A DNA stretch of 47,262 nt, from contig JAAFJN010000039.1 in the NCBI GenBank assembly GCA_013298845.1, forward strand, positions 1 to 47,262, written 5' to 3'. The stretch is from Chitinophagales bacterium (GTDB lineage: Bacteria > Bacteroidota > Bacteroidia > Chitinophagales > Saprospiraceae). The notes below the pieces were generated by a model. That model was not told where the DNA came from. It was given only the letters and a program-made list of their open reading frames with translations, and ran no database searches. A program made the position numbers and the translations under genes. Numbering within the stretch: the first letter of the stretch is position 1; each line of letters opens with the position of its first letter. Of this stretch, positions 25,407 to 33,315 are shown one piece after another.

Positions 25407-26609
25407 TTAATACCGCAGGTGCGCGGCTCCTTTTTGTAACAAATCCGGGTAGTGTAGGCGGGAAATCCGGGTAAAAACCGATGGTTTTTGCGCAATTTCC
25501 AGCGATTCGGCTACCAATTGACCGTACTTTTGCGCCACCAGCGGCCACGTGTAACGCCGCCGGGCAATACGTTCCATTTTTTGCCCAATGGTTTTGAGTT
25601 TGGCGGTGTAGATATCCGCAATCTGCCGTTTTAGTTCTTCTTTATTGTTGAAATACAAGGCTTGGTTTTCGGTCGTAACGCGGTTGTACGATACGCCGTA
25701 CGCCAACACGGGCAAACCCAAATACATGGCCTCTACCAACGACGGGTTGGTACCACCGGCCGAGTGCCCGTGAACGTACAATGCCGCATTGCTGCGCAAA
25801 ACATCTAACCGTTGTTGGTTGTAAATCGGGTCCAGAATGTGGATATTTGGGTGCTGCGAATACGTGTTTTTCAGGTCTTGCCCGTACGCGCTTTTGTCCC
25901 AGTTGCCCACAATAACGAGGGGCAATTTTGCCGCGTTGGCAAACACCTCCAAAATGAGGTGCACATTGTTTTCCGGCTCAATTCGGCACACTTTAAAGGC
26001 GTAAGGCCGGGCGAGAAACGGGTATTGTTCCGTATCCGTCGCCGTTACCGGCACTTTGAGGGTGTGGTCGGCCCCGTATTCGATAATTCGACTGAGTGAT
26101 CCGTAGCGGGCGGCGGTATAATCCTGAATCGCCTCGTTGTCGGAAATATCAATGTGCGAATACTTTACCGCTATGCTTTCGGCCCAAAACAAATACCATT
26201 TGGCCAACACATTCCATTTGTCCCTTTTCCATTCGATACCATCAATGGAGATAATAATTCTTTTGCGGGTAAACAACCGCACAAAAGGTAAGATCCAGGC
26301 TCCGGCCACCCCTAAAATCAGCAGTACATCTGCATACCATAAAGCGTGTAAAATGGACAATGTATCGTAGGGAATACTTTGGATGCCATTGGCATCGAGG
26401 GGGAGGTACCGGAGCCTGGCATTTTTGTAACTTGCCTTGCGTACATCTTTCGGATATTTTTTGCCCGAACAATATAAAGTAATGTCGTAGTGATCGGTCA
26501 TGTTTTCAATGAGGTGTTCGGCCAAGGTTTCAAAACCTCCGTAATTGGCGGGCACCCCAACCGTGCCAATAATGGCTATTCTTTTTTTCTGTGTTTTTTC
26601 CTGATTCAT
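25407..26609 (-). CDS. DUF1972-type glycosyltransferase (rhamnosyltransferase-like, GT4)
   Basis: This is a 400-residue protein. The start KKRIAIIGTVGVPANYGGFE is the DUF1972 signature found in Cps2T/WsaF-like rhamnosyltransferases. The C-terminal GT4 half has FKVCRIEPENNVHLILEVFA (donor-binding) and GHSAGGTNPSLVEAMYLGLP. It probably transfers an early sugar, perhaps rhamnose, onto the lipid-linked sugar; the sugar is an inference from family. It heads operon B, with a TTGGCA box 48 bases and an upstream dyad 108 bases before its ATG. Confidence 0.85.
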   Translation of the reverse strand: MNQEKTQKKRIAIIGTVGVPANYGGFETLAEHLIENMTDHYDITLYCSGKKYPKDVRKASYKNARLRYLPLDANGIQSIPYDTLSILHALWYADVLLILGVAGAWILPFVRLFTRKRIIISIDGIEWKRDKWNVLAKWYLFWAESIAVKYSHIDISDNEAIQDYTAARYGSLSRIIEYGADHTLKVPVTATDTEQYPFLARPYAFKVCRIEPENNVHLILEVFANAAKLPLVIVGNWDKSAYGQDLKNTYSQHPNIHILDPIYNQQRLDVLRSNAALYVHGHSAGGTNPSLVEAMYLGLPVLAYGVSYNRVTTENQALYFNNKEELKRQIADIYTAKLKTIGQKMERIARRRYTWPLVAQKYGQLVAESLEIAQKPSVFTRISRLHYPDLLQKGAAHLRY

Positions 26610-26657
26610 CTTAATTTTATTTTAACAGGTTATCGGGAATTACTAAATACAATTCGA

Positions 26658-26663
26658 TGCCAA
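26658..26663 (-). promoter_or_regulatory. TTGGCA box of operon B (candidate sigma54 -24 element)
   Basis: On the minus strand CTTTTGGCATCG, 48 bases before the ATG at 26609. A TTG follows at about the -12 distance but without the usual GC. Exactly 54 bases separate it from the upstream dyad. Confidence 0.45.
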
Positions 26664-26717
26664 AAGCGCATCTTATTGTTTATCAATTGTTTGTGAAAAA
26701 AGAAAATTGCTCGAATA

Positions 26718-26756
26718 TTCCATAATGTGGAAAAGTTGAGCGATTTGGAAAAATGC
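26718..26756. promoter_or_regulatory. EPS upstream site B: TTCCATAATGTGGAA plus half-site
   Basis: The dyad lies at 26718-26732; 9 bases later GATTTGGAAAA begins at 26742. It has the same arrangement and orientation as sites at 18926 and 32240. It sits in the gap between the ends of operons C and B, upstream of operon B. Confidence 0.65.
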
Positions 26757-26775
26757 CAATGGGTGAAAAAACTGT

Positions 26776-27855
26776 TTACAACAACGAGGAAATGTCGCGG
26801 CACATCGTTGCTTCTTCAAACAATGCGGTACGCGCTTTGGCGGCTTGGCTCATGCGTTCGTATTGGTGCTTGTTTTGCATAATTTGCCCAATGGCCTCGT
26901 TGAGTTGTTGTCGGTTTCGCGCGTCGGCAACGAGGCCGGTAACGCCTTCTTCGATCACCTCCAAAATACCGCCCACCGGGGGCACAATGGCCGGAAGCCC
27001 GTACGCCATGCCTTCAATAATGGTCAGGCCAAATGTCTCGACCCAGCCATCGGGGAGCGACAGGTTCACCACCACATCGGCCCATTGGTAAAAGGGATGG
27101 ATGTTTTTTTGCGCCGAAAACAGGATCAGGTTGGCGGGTAGTTGGCGGCTCCCGAAAAATGCCGCCATTTCCGCCTCGGTGGCGTTCAGCACCAATCGGA
27201 ATTGATACCCCGGATGGTCGCCTGCCAATTGCACAAATTCCCACACGCCTTTGTATTTTTTTAATGAACACACCATCAAAACGCGGGTGGGTTCTTCGCT
27301 CCTGTTTTTACCGGAAGCGGCTTGCAAAAAAGACGACTCCAAGGCATTGTACACCACCCGTCCGGGTACCTGCGTGAGGCAGTGCGCCGCCTGCACGTAG
27401 CGGGAAACATACACGATCTCGGCGGCGGTCAACCGGATCACCCGTTGCAAAAACCATTTCAGTAAGCGCGGTTGAATGGTGCTTTCGTGTACGTGGTAAA
27501 TCACGCGGCAACCTTTTATTTTTCCCGCTAAAGCCGCACCAAAAGGCAATACCGTGTTCACGTAAACGAGGTCGTTTTTTTGAAGTTTTAATAACAACAT
27601 CAGCATCAACATACTTTGGCTAATGGTATAAAAAACGAGGCGCAACCAGGGATTTGACCGGAATTGATACCAGGCGTGGTGATAAATAACCCCCGGAATG
27701 CCACTCAAAAAGCCATTGGTGCCGGAATTGGTACACAAGTGAATTTCCCAACGGCCTTTGAGCGCCCACGACCGCACCAATTGGCTTAATACCTTGGGGC
27801 TGCCGCTGCGGTCGTTGAGCAGGTGACAAACAAAAATTCTTTGCGGCGGCTTCAT
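26776..27855 (-). CDS. Family 4 glycosyltransferase
   Basis: A 359-residue GT-B protein. The N-terminal half has HLLNDRSGSPKVLSQLVRSW and the acceptor-side HVHESTIQPRLL. The C-terminal half has VLMVCSLKKYKGVWEFVQLA and the EX7E motif in WVETFGLTIIEGMAYGLPAI. It probably extends the EPS repeat unit in the cytoplasm; specificity is unknown. It is the last gene of operon C and its ATG overlaps the previous stop as ATGA. Confidence 0.85.
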   Translation of the reverse strand: MKPPQRIFVCHLLNDRSGSPKVLSQLVRSWALKGRWEIHLCTNSGTNGFLSGIPGVIYHHAWYQFRSNPWLRLVFYTISQSMLMLMLLLKLQKNDLVYVNTVLPFGAALAGKIKGCRVIYHVHESTIQPRLLKWFLQRVIRLTAAEIVYVSRYVQAAHCLTQVPGRVVYNALESSFLQAASGKNRSEEPTRVLMVCSLKKYKGVWEFVQLAGDHPGYQFRLVLNATEAEMAAFFGSRQLPANLILFSAQKNIHPFYQWADVVVNLSLPDGWVETFGLTIIEGMAYGLPAIVPPVGGILEVIEEGVTGLVADARNRQQLNEAIGQIMQNKHQYERMSQAAKARTALFEEATMCRDISSLL

Positions 27856-29072
27856 AATGTTGCGTAAAGTTTTTGGAGTTGCTCGCCCCTTTTATCCCAA
27901 TGAAATGCCCGCAGAAAATGCGCCCGCGCTGCCCGGCGCATGATGGCTCTTTTTTCGGTATCGCGGTACAAACCCAACAAGGCCCCGGACAAATGTTCGA
28001 CCGTTTCCGAATAGGCACCCTTGGGTACCCGGATGCCGCATTCGGGCGTGATAAACGCCCCCGGTCCTTCGTTATCCATGCACACTACCGGCAGCCCAAA
28101 CGACAAGGCCTCGGCCACCACCATACCCGCCCCTTCGTGCGAAGGAAACAACAACACCGATGCACTTTTGAACCGCTCCAGCAGTTCGGGCCGGTCAATC
28201 CACGACAATATGTCAACGTGGTACGAAAGGTTGTTTTTTTCAACCAGTTTTTTCAATTTTTGCTCTTCCGCGCCACTGCCCACCAGCACCAAACGGCATT
28301 TTTGTCTTTCGTAAAAAGGAACTTGTTCGATAAAACGGGCAAATGCCTCAATGGTGAGGTCGAAACCTTTGAGTGGCACAAATCGCCCGGCGGAAATCAC
28401 CGTAAACTCGGTCGTTGCGGCCATATCTGGCCACCACCCAAAATCCTGGGTCGCCACCGAGGGCATAATGCTGTAATTGCGGGTGAGTTTAAGTTGTTGG
28501 AGCACCCCGCTGTTCATACACAAAATATGGCTGGCCTTGGTTTTAGTTTGGTGCAGGGAAAATGAAAAATTCCAAAAATACTGTTTTACCAACCAAATCA
28601 AACGGTCTTTTAACCAATACTTCCAGCCGTACGGTGCCAGATATTGGCCCGGAATTAACGGGTGGTGCCCCACCGAACCCCAAACGAAGGGTTTGCCCGT
28701 TTTCCATAAAAACGAAGGGGTCCAGTCATTGTGAAAATTCAAATTATGCACAATGTCAAATACCAGGTTTTGTTTTTTGATAAACGAAATAACCCCGTAC
28801 TGCCACATGAGATAATACAACATGGCGCCCCGACTGCCTTTTTTCCAAAAACGCATCCAATAAGGCAAATCAAAGTACAAAAACTGAATGTTGTTGTAAA
28901 TATCGTCGGGGTTCTCCGACATGTAACGCTCAATGGCGGCGCGGTTGTTTTCGCGGGTAATGGCGATAACTTTGTGAAAACGCCCAATTTGGCGGACAAA
29001 ATTCCAGCCCATGCCGTCTTCTGAACCTTTGTACGGGTGAATGGCATACGCCGTTGCTAATATGGTTTTCAT
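27852..29072 (-). CDS. Family 4 glycosyltransferase
   Basis: A 406-residue GT-B protein. The start TILATAYAIHPYKGSEDGMG followed by WNFVRQI is a well-known GT4 subgroup opening in EPS clusters. Later motifs are SAGRFVPLKGFDLTIEAFA, LVGSGAEEQKL and SHEGAGMVVAEALSFGLPVV with the EX7E pair. It should transfer one sugar of the repeat unit. It overlaps both neighbours by 4 bases (ATGA), which shows translational coupling within operon C. Confidence 0.87.
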   Translation of the reverse strand: MKTILATAYAIHPYKGSEDGMGWNFVRQIGRFHKVIAITRENNRAAIERYMSENPDDIYNNIQFLYFDLPYWMRFWKKGSRGAMLYYLMWQYGVISFIKKQNLVFDIVHNLNFHNDWTPSFLWKTGKPFVWGSVGHHPLIPGQYLAPYGWKYWLKDRLIWLVKQYFWNFSFSLHQTKTKASHILCMNSGVLQQLKLTRNYSIMPSVATQDFGWWPDMAATTEFTVISAGRFVPLKGFDLTIEAFARFIEQVPFYERQKCRLVLVGSGAEEQKLKKLVEKNNLSYHVDILSWIDRPELLERFKSASVLLFPSHEGAGMVVAEALSFGLPVVCMDNEGPGAFITPECGIRVPKGAYSETVEHLSGALLGLYRDTEKRAIMRRAARAHFLRAFHWDKRGEQLQKLYATL

Positions 29073-29761
29073 ATTCTAGATTTTAAAATTTTTGCGGGAA
29101 CACCCCCAATTACGGAATGGCTGGGAAAAGACCGGGTCACCACCGCGCCAGCGGCAACGATGCACCCTTCGCCAATTTCCACCCCGTCCAAAATGGTTAC
29201 TTTGCTGCCAATCCAGCAGTTGTTGCCAATTTTTATCCCTTGTCGGGTAACGCCCTGGTGCCGAATGGCCGTTGAAAGATTTTGCGCAATATGATTCTCT
29301 GGGTGGCAACTAAAGTACTGGCCAATGATACAGTCGTCGCCAATCTCGAGGCCGCCCCCTCCACCGAGGTAGGCATACTCGCCAATTCCCACCTGATGCC
29401 CAATTTTGATAAATTCGCCGGGGTGCTGCAACGAAGTGGAAACCACCAATCGGCTAAAGGCCCCGATACCCACCCGATTGCCCATGTGAATACCCTGTTT
29501 CCCGAGTGCGTTCAGATAGACGTGATCGCCCAATTTCAGGAATTGGCCAAAGTGAATTTTGGGGGCGTTGTACCAGCGTACATTTTTGCCAAGCATCGCC
29601 ATTTTTGGGTTTTTTAAACACAATAACCACGAAAAACCCCGTAGCAGGCTGCAACTTGTTGCCCACGCAAACGAAAGAATGGCCACCGTATTTACTTCGT
29701 TGTTCACGTGAAAATCGGGGTTGCGCCATTGTACTGCTTTTTCGATCATGCGCCGTATCAT
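29069..29761 (-). CDS. Left-handed beta-helix (hexapeptide) acyltransferase
   Basis: A 230-residue protein. The start is placed at 29761 (MIRRMIEKAVQW), where ATGA overlaps the stop of the upstream gene; an in-frame start 18 codons earlier would overlap it by 58 bases. The C-terminal about 150 residues are hexapeptide repeats (IGIGAFSRLVV, IGDDCIIGQYF, IGNNCWIGSKVTILDGV, IGEGCIVAAGAVVT) ending in the WbbJ/LacA-type IGGVPAKIL. The catalytic histidine is probably in SCHPENH. It should O-acetylate, or otherwise acylate, a sugar of the repeat unit using an acyl-CoA. Confidence 0.85.
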   Translation of the reverse strand: MIRRMIEKAVQWRNPDFHVNNEVNTVAILSFAWATSCSLLRGFSWLLCLKNPKMAMLGKNVRWYNAPKIHFGQFLKLGDHVYLNALGKQGIHMGNRVGIGAFSRLVVSTSLQHPGEFIKIGHQVGIGEYAYLGGGGGLEIGDDCIIGQYFSCHPENHIAQNLSTAIRHQGVTRQGIKIGNNCWIGSKVTILDGVEIGEGCIVAAGAVVTRSFPSHSVIGGVPAKILKSRI

Positions 29762-32142
29762 ACCAACTTTGATTGAATTTTGCGGGTGATAAAAGTGGTG
29801 GTTTGATTCAGGCATATATTGTTGATGGTATAATATTGAGCCGGATGTTTACGACCAAGTTGTTGAAATAAATCTAAATAATTTTTTGTCAAATGTTCAA
29901 TGGTTGTTGCGTCCAATTCTTGTTTCCGGCGCAGGATTGTGGGCGCATCGGCGTACAAAAAGAAATTCAGGTGGGGGTGCAACAGCAGCGTATAACCCAT
30001 TTTGGGCAGCCATTTGGGCAATTCGATGTTGCTCCGGCGGCTATCGTGGATAAAATCAAAATAATACCGGTCGTACAACACCACTTTACCCGGCACCACG
30101 TACCGCAAATACACCCAAAATTGCCCCAAAAGATAATCGGTGTAGTAGTACAAAAACCGGAATAAAGAACTCACCCGGCTCTTGTTGGTGCCTTGTCGGG
30201 GCAAATGATCGGCGGCCACTTTTTCGGCCGCTGCTTTCCCTTTGGTCCAGGCACTCAGGATGGGCAACAAAGAGGGCCGGTGCCGGATAACCACCACTCT
30301 TTTTCGGAGTTTTTTCTCCAATTCGCGTTTGGTGGTTTCAATAATCGTTGATTTTCCCGCTCCGTCCACGCCGCTGAACGTAATCACCATGCCGCGATGG
30401 CGCAACAGTTGCAGACCCGTATCCGATAAATAAGCCAACCAATGGCGCACCCGCGAAAATCCACGGTTTTCCGGCCATTTTTGGATAATTTCTAAAAGTT
30501 GCGCTTGCCGTGGTTGACCATCGGAAAATTGTTGGTCGAGCACCTGATCTAACAATGGGTTGTCGGTTTGTACCGTGCGCGGCATTTGCCGGTATTGGTT
30601 CGGAATGTTCGCCTTGTTGAGGCCGTAAAACAAGCCGATAAACCGTTGGGTATCCGCCTCATTCACCCGCCGGATGCCATCGGTATCCGTTTCGGCCGTC
30701 TGGATCATTTGCGGTACGGACATGTACTGCACATGCCGCCGTTTGAGTTGATGAATACAATCCAAACTCAGAATTGAGTCGTCCGCCAAATGCAGCGTTA
30801 CTTTGGTCATGGCCGTTCCGCTTTGGATCTTTGTGGTGTTCACCAAAGGATGGTGTTGGCACTGGGTTAAGAGTGCGCGGGTAGCCTTTTTGGACAACAG
30901 CAAATCGAGATCGGAATAGAGCGATAATTTTTCCAGCGGACCAGCGGGGAGTTTCAAACCTGCGTATGCCTGGTGGTGTACACCATCAAATACATCCAAC
31001 ACAACAAGTTCTCGCGGCGGCATTGCCGGGCGAAGCACATCGCTCATCGCCATATTCCACGTTTCCAGCAGCCAATAAATTTGGGGATGCCACTGTGCTT
31101 GTTGTTCGTAAATTTCCAAGTAGTTGAGTACATTGGTGAACAAATACAAGGACAAGCAATGTTCCTTTTCGTCATTTTCAAAAAAAGAAGGCGCGTGGGT
31201 CTCTATTTCACGGCGTATTTGTTGCCACGGGGTACGCGTCAACAATACGCCTTTTTGCACAAAAAAATGGAAAAAATCAAATCCTTTGGGGTAGTTGTGG
31301 TGCGCCAGTTCCCAATCGTAGAGGTACAAGGCCCCCTGTTGGTTGGCGTACATATTCCAAGGGGTAAAGTCGCCGTGGGCCAGGTGCACTTCCACCGATT
31401 TTTCCCGCAAACGCTGGTATAAAAGCCCCAGTTTTTTAACGATGCCCGCCGGTGTTTTTGCCCGATTTGCGGTGAGGCGGGCCAACCGTTGATCAAGGTC
31501 CAACGCCCGATTCCACGCCTCAAAAGAAAGGGTGCGGTTACCCAATGTCCGCAAAGTCGCTAATACATCGGCGTGGTGCGGCGTAAATGTGTTCACCCGA
31601 TGAACATATTGCGGGGCTTCGGCAACCGAGAAAAACTGTGGGTCGCAGTACACCACCTGTGGATAAGCCCAGTTACCCCGAACGGAGGAATCCAATTGTT
31701 GCAATACCGAATATTCCGTTGCAATTAACGCTGCTGCCCGGTTACTAATGGCTATTTTGGTGAACACGCCTTCGCCTTTTTCATCCGCCGTGTACAATAT
31801 ATACTTTTGGTTGGGGCCGGTCGTTCCCGTGAATAACGCCCAGTTGGTGGCGCCGCCCCGATCGGTGACGAAGTTTCCAGCAACCGATACTTGCCGAAAC
31901 ACCCATGTTGGAAGGCGAAGCACAAAAACCAACTGTATGGCCCAACTAACAAGTTGAGAACGCCAGCCTTGTACGTGGTAACATTTTAGAAACAGGGGGT
32001 GTCGCGCACCGCAGGGCCAAATCCAACGGACACTGCCATCGCGGTTTTCGATGTAGTGCACGTTTACTTTGTGGCCCTTTCCGGCCGCCTCGTTCCAGCC
32101 CGTGGCGCTTATGCGGTTTATTATTTGTTGAATGTCGTTCAT
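29758..32142 (-). CDS. Fusion of aminoglycoside/choline-kinase-like, nucleotidyltransferase-like and thymidylate-kinase-like domains
   Basis: A 794-residue protein. The start at 32142 (MNDIQQIINRISATGW) is preferred to an upstream start at 32163, which would lie before the predicted transcription start. Residues about 130-350 are APH-like, with Brenner's motif HGDFTPWNMY and the metal-binding YDWELAHHN. Residues about 400-480 resemble a nucleotidyltransferase (LYSDLDLLLSKK, then SLDCIHQL). Residues about 600-794 are TMK-like, with the P-loop FSGVDGAGKST and the YDRYYFDF motif. No substrate can be assigned; such fusions occur in EPS clusters and may phosphorylate or load a sugar or lipid precursor. 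It heads operon C. Confidence 0.75.
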   Translation of the reverse strand: MNDIQQIINRISATGWNEAAGKGHKVNVHYIENRDGSVRWIWPCGARHPLFLKCYHVQGWRSQLVSWAIQLVFVLRLPTWVFRQVSVAGNFVTDRGGATNWALFTGTTGPNQKYILYTADEKGEGVFTKIAISNRAAALIATEYSVLQQLDSSVRGNWAYPQVVYCDPQFFSVAEAPQYVHRVNTFTPHHADVLATLRTLGNRTLSFEAWNRALDLDQRLARLTANRAKTPAGIVKKLGLLYQRLREKSVEVHLAHGDFTPWNMYANQQGALYLYDWELAHHNYPKGFDFFHFFVQKGVLLTRTPWQQIRREIETHAPSFFENDEKEHCLSLYLFTNVLNYLEIYEQQAQWHPQIYWLLETWNMAMSDVLRPAMPPRELVVLDVFDGVHHQAYAGLKLPAGPLEKLSLYSDLDLLLSKKATRALLTQCQHHPLVNTTKIQSGTAMTKVTLHLADDSILSLDCIHQLKRRHVQYMSVPQMIQTAETDTDGIRRVNEADTQRFIGLFYGLNKANIPNQYRQMPRTVQTDNPLLDQVLDQQFSDGQPRQAQLLEIIQKWPENRGFSRVRHWLAYLSDTGLQLLRHRGMVITFSGVDGAGKSTIIETTKRELEKKLRKRVVVIRHRPSLLPILSAWTKGKAAAEKVAADHLPRQGTNKSRVSSLFRFLYYYTDYLLGQFWVYLRYVVPGKVVLYDRYYFDFIHDSRRSNIELPKWLPKMGYTLLLHPHLNFFLYADAPTILRRKQELDATTIEHLTKNYLDLFQQLGRKHPAQYYTINNICLNQTTTFITRKIQSKLV

Positions 32143-32179
32143 CGTTTGACCGTTTGACAACACTCTAGTTCAAAACCTT

Positions 32180-32185
32180 TGCCAA
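32180..32185 (-). promoter_or_regulatory. TTGGCA box of operon C (candidate sigma54 -24 element)
   Basis: On the minus strand TTGGCAAAGGTTTTGAAC: TTG falls at the -12 distance, followed by A where GC is expected. It lies 37 bases before the ATG at 32142 and 54 bases after the dyad at 32240. Operon A shares the TTTTGAACTA that follows. Confidence 0.5.
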
Positions 32186-32239
32186 CTGTATAAATTATTG
32201 TAAATCAATTGGTTGTGAGTTTGGTAGATTGTACCGAAT

Positions 32240-32274
32240 TTCCACATTATGGAAAAAAGTAGGATTGTGGAAAG
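32240..32274. promoter_or_regulatory. EPS upstream site C: TTCCACATTATGGAA plus half-site
   Basis: The dyad 32240-32254 is identical to that of site A. Eight bases later GATTGTGGAAA follows, also identical to site A. It lies upstream of operon C. Confidence 0.65.
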
Positions 32275-32304
32275 TTGTGGGAGGGAGGGGATTGTGGGTT
32301 GTTT

Positions 32305-32415
32305 TGATATAAGAACGCCGAAATAAGATTTTTGATTTTTGAAGTTTCCCGTTATCGTGCGTCCTGCGGCGAGATGTGCATCCCGGAGGAACGGAGTGGA
32401 TGACATCTCAGAGCG
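32305..32415 (+). repeat. 110-bp repeat block, copy 1
   Basis: Begins GATATAAGAAC, contains GATTTTTGATTTTTGAA, and then CGGCGAGATGTGCATCCCGG up to GACATCTCAGAGCGG. The second copy is at about 32822-32937. The segments GAGATGTGCATCC and GGATGACATCTC are themselves inverted around the centre. Confidence 0.8.
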
Positions 32416-32467
32416 GAATACCTTAGACAGAATATTTGTCCGAAAAAGCGGCCAAAATCATCCAAAA

Positions 32468-32667
32468 ACCATCAAAAACGTCGTGTGGCTTTGTCATTCA
32501 GAAGGAATCTACGGGATTACAATATCGGGCAAAAAGTGCGGAAATAAAAGCGTGATAAAACAAATCTCATGTGCTTTAAGTACGCACGCTGCCTGTGATA
32601 TTTTATTCAAAATCCTACGCCAATAGATCCCTTCTGGATGACAAAGCCACACGACGTTTTTGATGGT
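32468..32667. repeat. 200-bp element with about 48-bp inverted arms
   Basis: Arm 32468-32515 and the reverse complement of 32620-32667 agree at all but about five positions. The arms contain ATCAAAAACGTCGTGTGGC and the CTTTGTCATTCAGAAGGA segment seen at 11633 and 33150. The interior is about 104 bp and unlike the interior of the 11633 element. Confidence 0.85.
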
Positions 32668-32689
32668 TAATTCGTGGGCTGGGCCGTTG

Positions 32690-32819
32690 TTTCGGCTATC
32701 GCTCAACACAGTGGATTTCGGCTATCGCTCAACACAGTGGATTTCGGCTATCGCTCAACACAGTGGATTTCGGCTATCGCTCAACACAATGGATTTCGGC
32801 TATCGCTCAACACAGTGGA
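32690..32819 (+). repeat. Five exact-length tandem copies of a 26-bp unit
   Basis: The unit starts TTTCGGCTATCGCTCAACAC and ends AGTGGA. Copies start at 32690, 32716, 32742, 32768 and 32794; only the fourth differs, by one base (AATGGA). There are no spacers, so it is not a CRISPR array. Confidence 0.95.
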
Positions 32820-32821
32820 TT

Positions 32822-32937
32822 TTGATATAAGAACTCCGATATAAGATTTTTGATTTTTGAAATTTTTACCCGACGTGGTGCGTCCTGCGGCGAGATGTGC
32901 ATCCCGGAGGAACGGAGTGGATGACATCTCAGAGCGG
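32822..32937 (+). repeat. 110-bp repeat block, copy 2
   Basis: Second copy of the block at 32305-32415. The central 60 bases (CTGCGGCGAGATGTGCATCC and on to GACATCTCAGAGCGG) are identical and the first 40 differ slightly. It directly follows the tandem array. Confidence 0.8.
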
Positions 32938-33127
32938 TTCGGATTGCAGGCAAAAGCCACGCTCAAAAAGTGTCCTATACCACTCAAAAAGCATCCAAGC
33001 CACTGAGCGTTGAGCGGTATTCGAGACGCGGCTTTTTTAGCGTGTTTTGTGGGTTGCGCCAGTGTGGTTTTTTGATATATGATTGATGATGTATGATAGC
33101 AGATATCAGAAGTCATCAAAGGTTTTG

Positions 33128-33231
33128 CCCGCCGGGTGCATTGTTGCCGCCGTGTGGCTTTGTCATTCAGAAGGAATCTATGGGATTGAAATAGCGCATA
33201 AATAACCGCTACTTCTTTGTCAATTACAGCC
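33128..33231 (+). repeat. 104-bp dispersed repeat, copy 2 (right flank of EPS locus)
   Basis: The same sequence and orientation as 11610-11713 with about four differences. Together the copies bracket the whole EPS locus as direct repeats 21.5 kb apart. Confidence 0.9.
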
Positions 33232-33315
33232 ACAACACTAATCGGCTATCGGAAGTGGTGCTCACGTTGAGCGATCTATATTTGATCTATTACATCATCC
33301 GACAATCATCTTCCA

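Larger units (their letters stand above)
32275..33315. other. Repeat-rich intergenic island
   Basis: About 1 kb without a credible gene. In order: a 110-bp block (about 32305-32415), a 200-bp inverted-repeat element (32468-32667), a 26-bp x 5 tandem array (32690-32819), a second copy of the 110-bp block (about 32822-32937) and the second copy of the 104-bp dispersed repeat (33128-33231). Short open frames here are repeat-derived. Confidence 0.7.

Noticed and set aside
32690-32819. Tandem 26-bp repeats as a CRISPR array.
   Set aside because: The units abut without spacers and no cas gene is in the window.
32781-33233. Minus-strand frame of 150 codons (start MAVIDKEVAVIYALFQSHRF), also seen at 11501-11737.
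   Set aside because: It runs across several repeat blocks, has no domain, and its conserved part is only the translated dispersed repeat.
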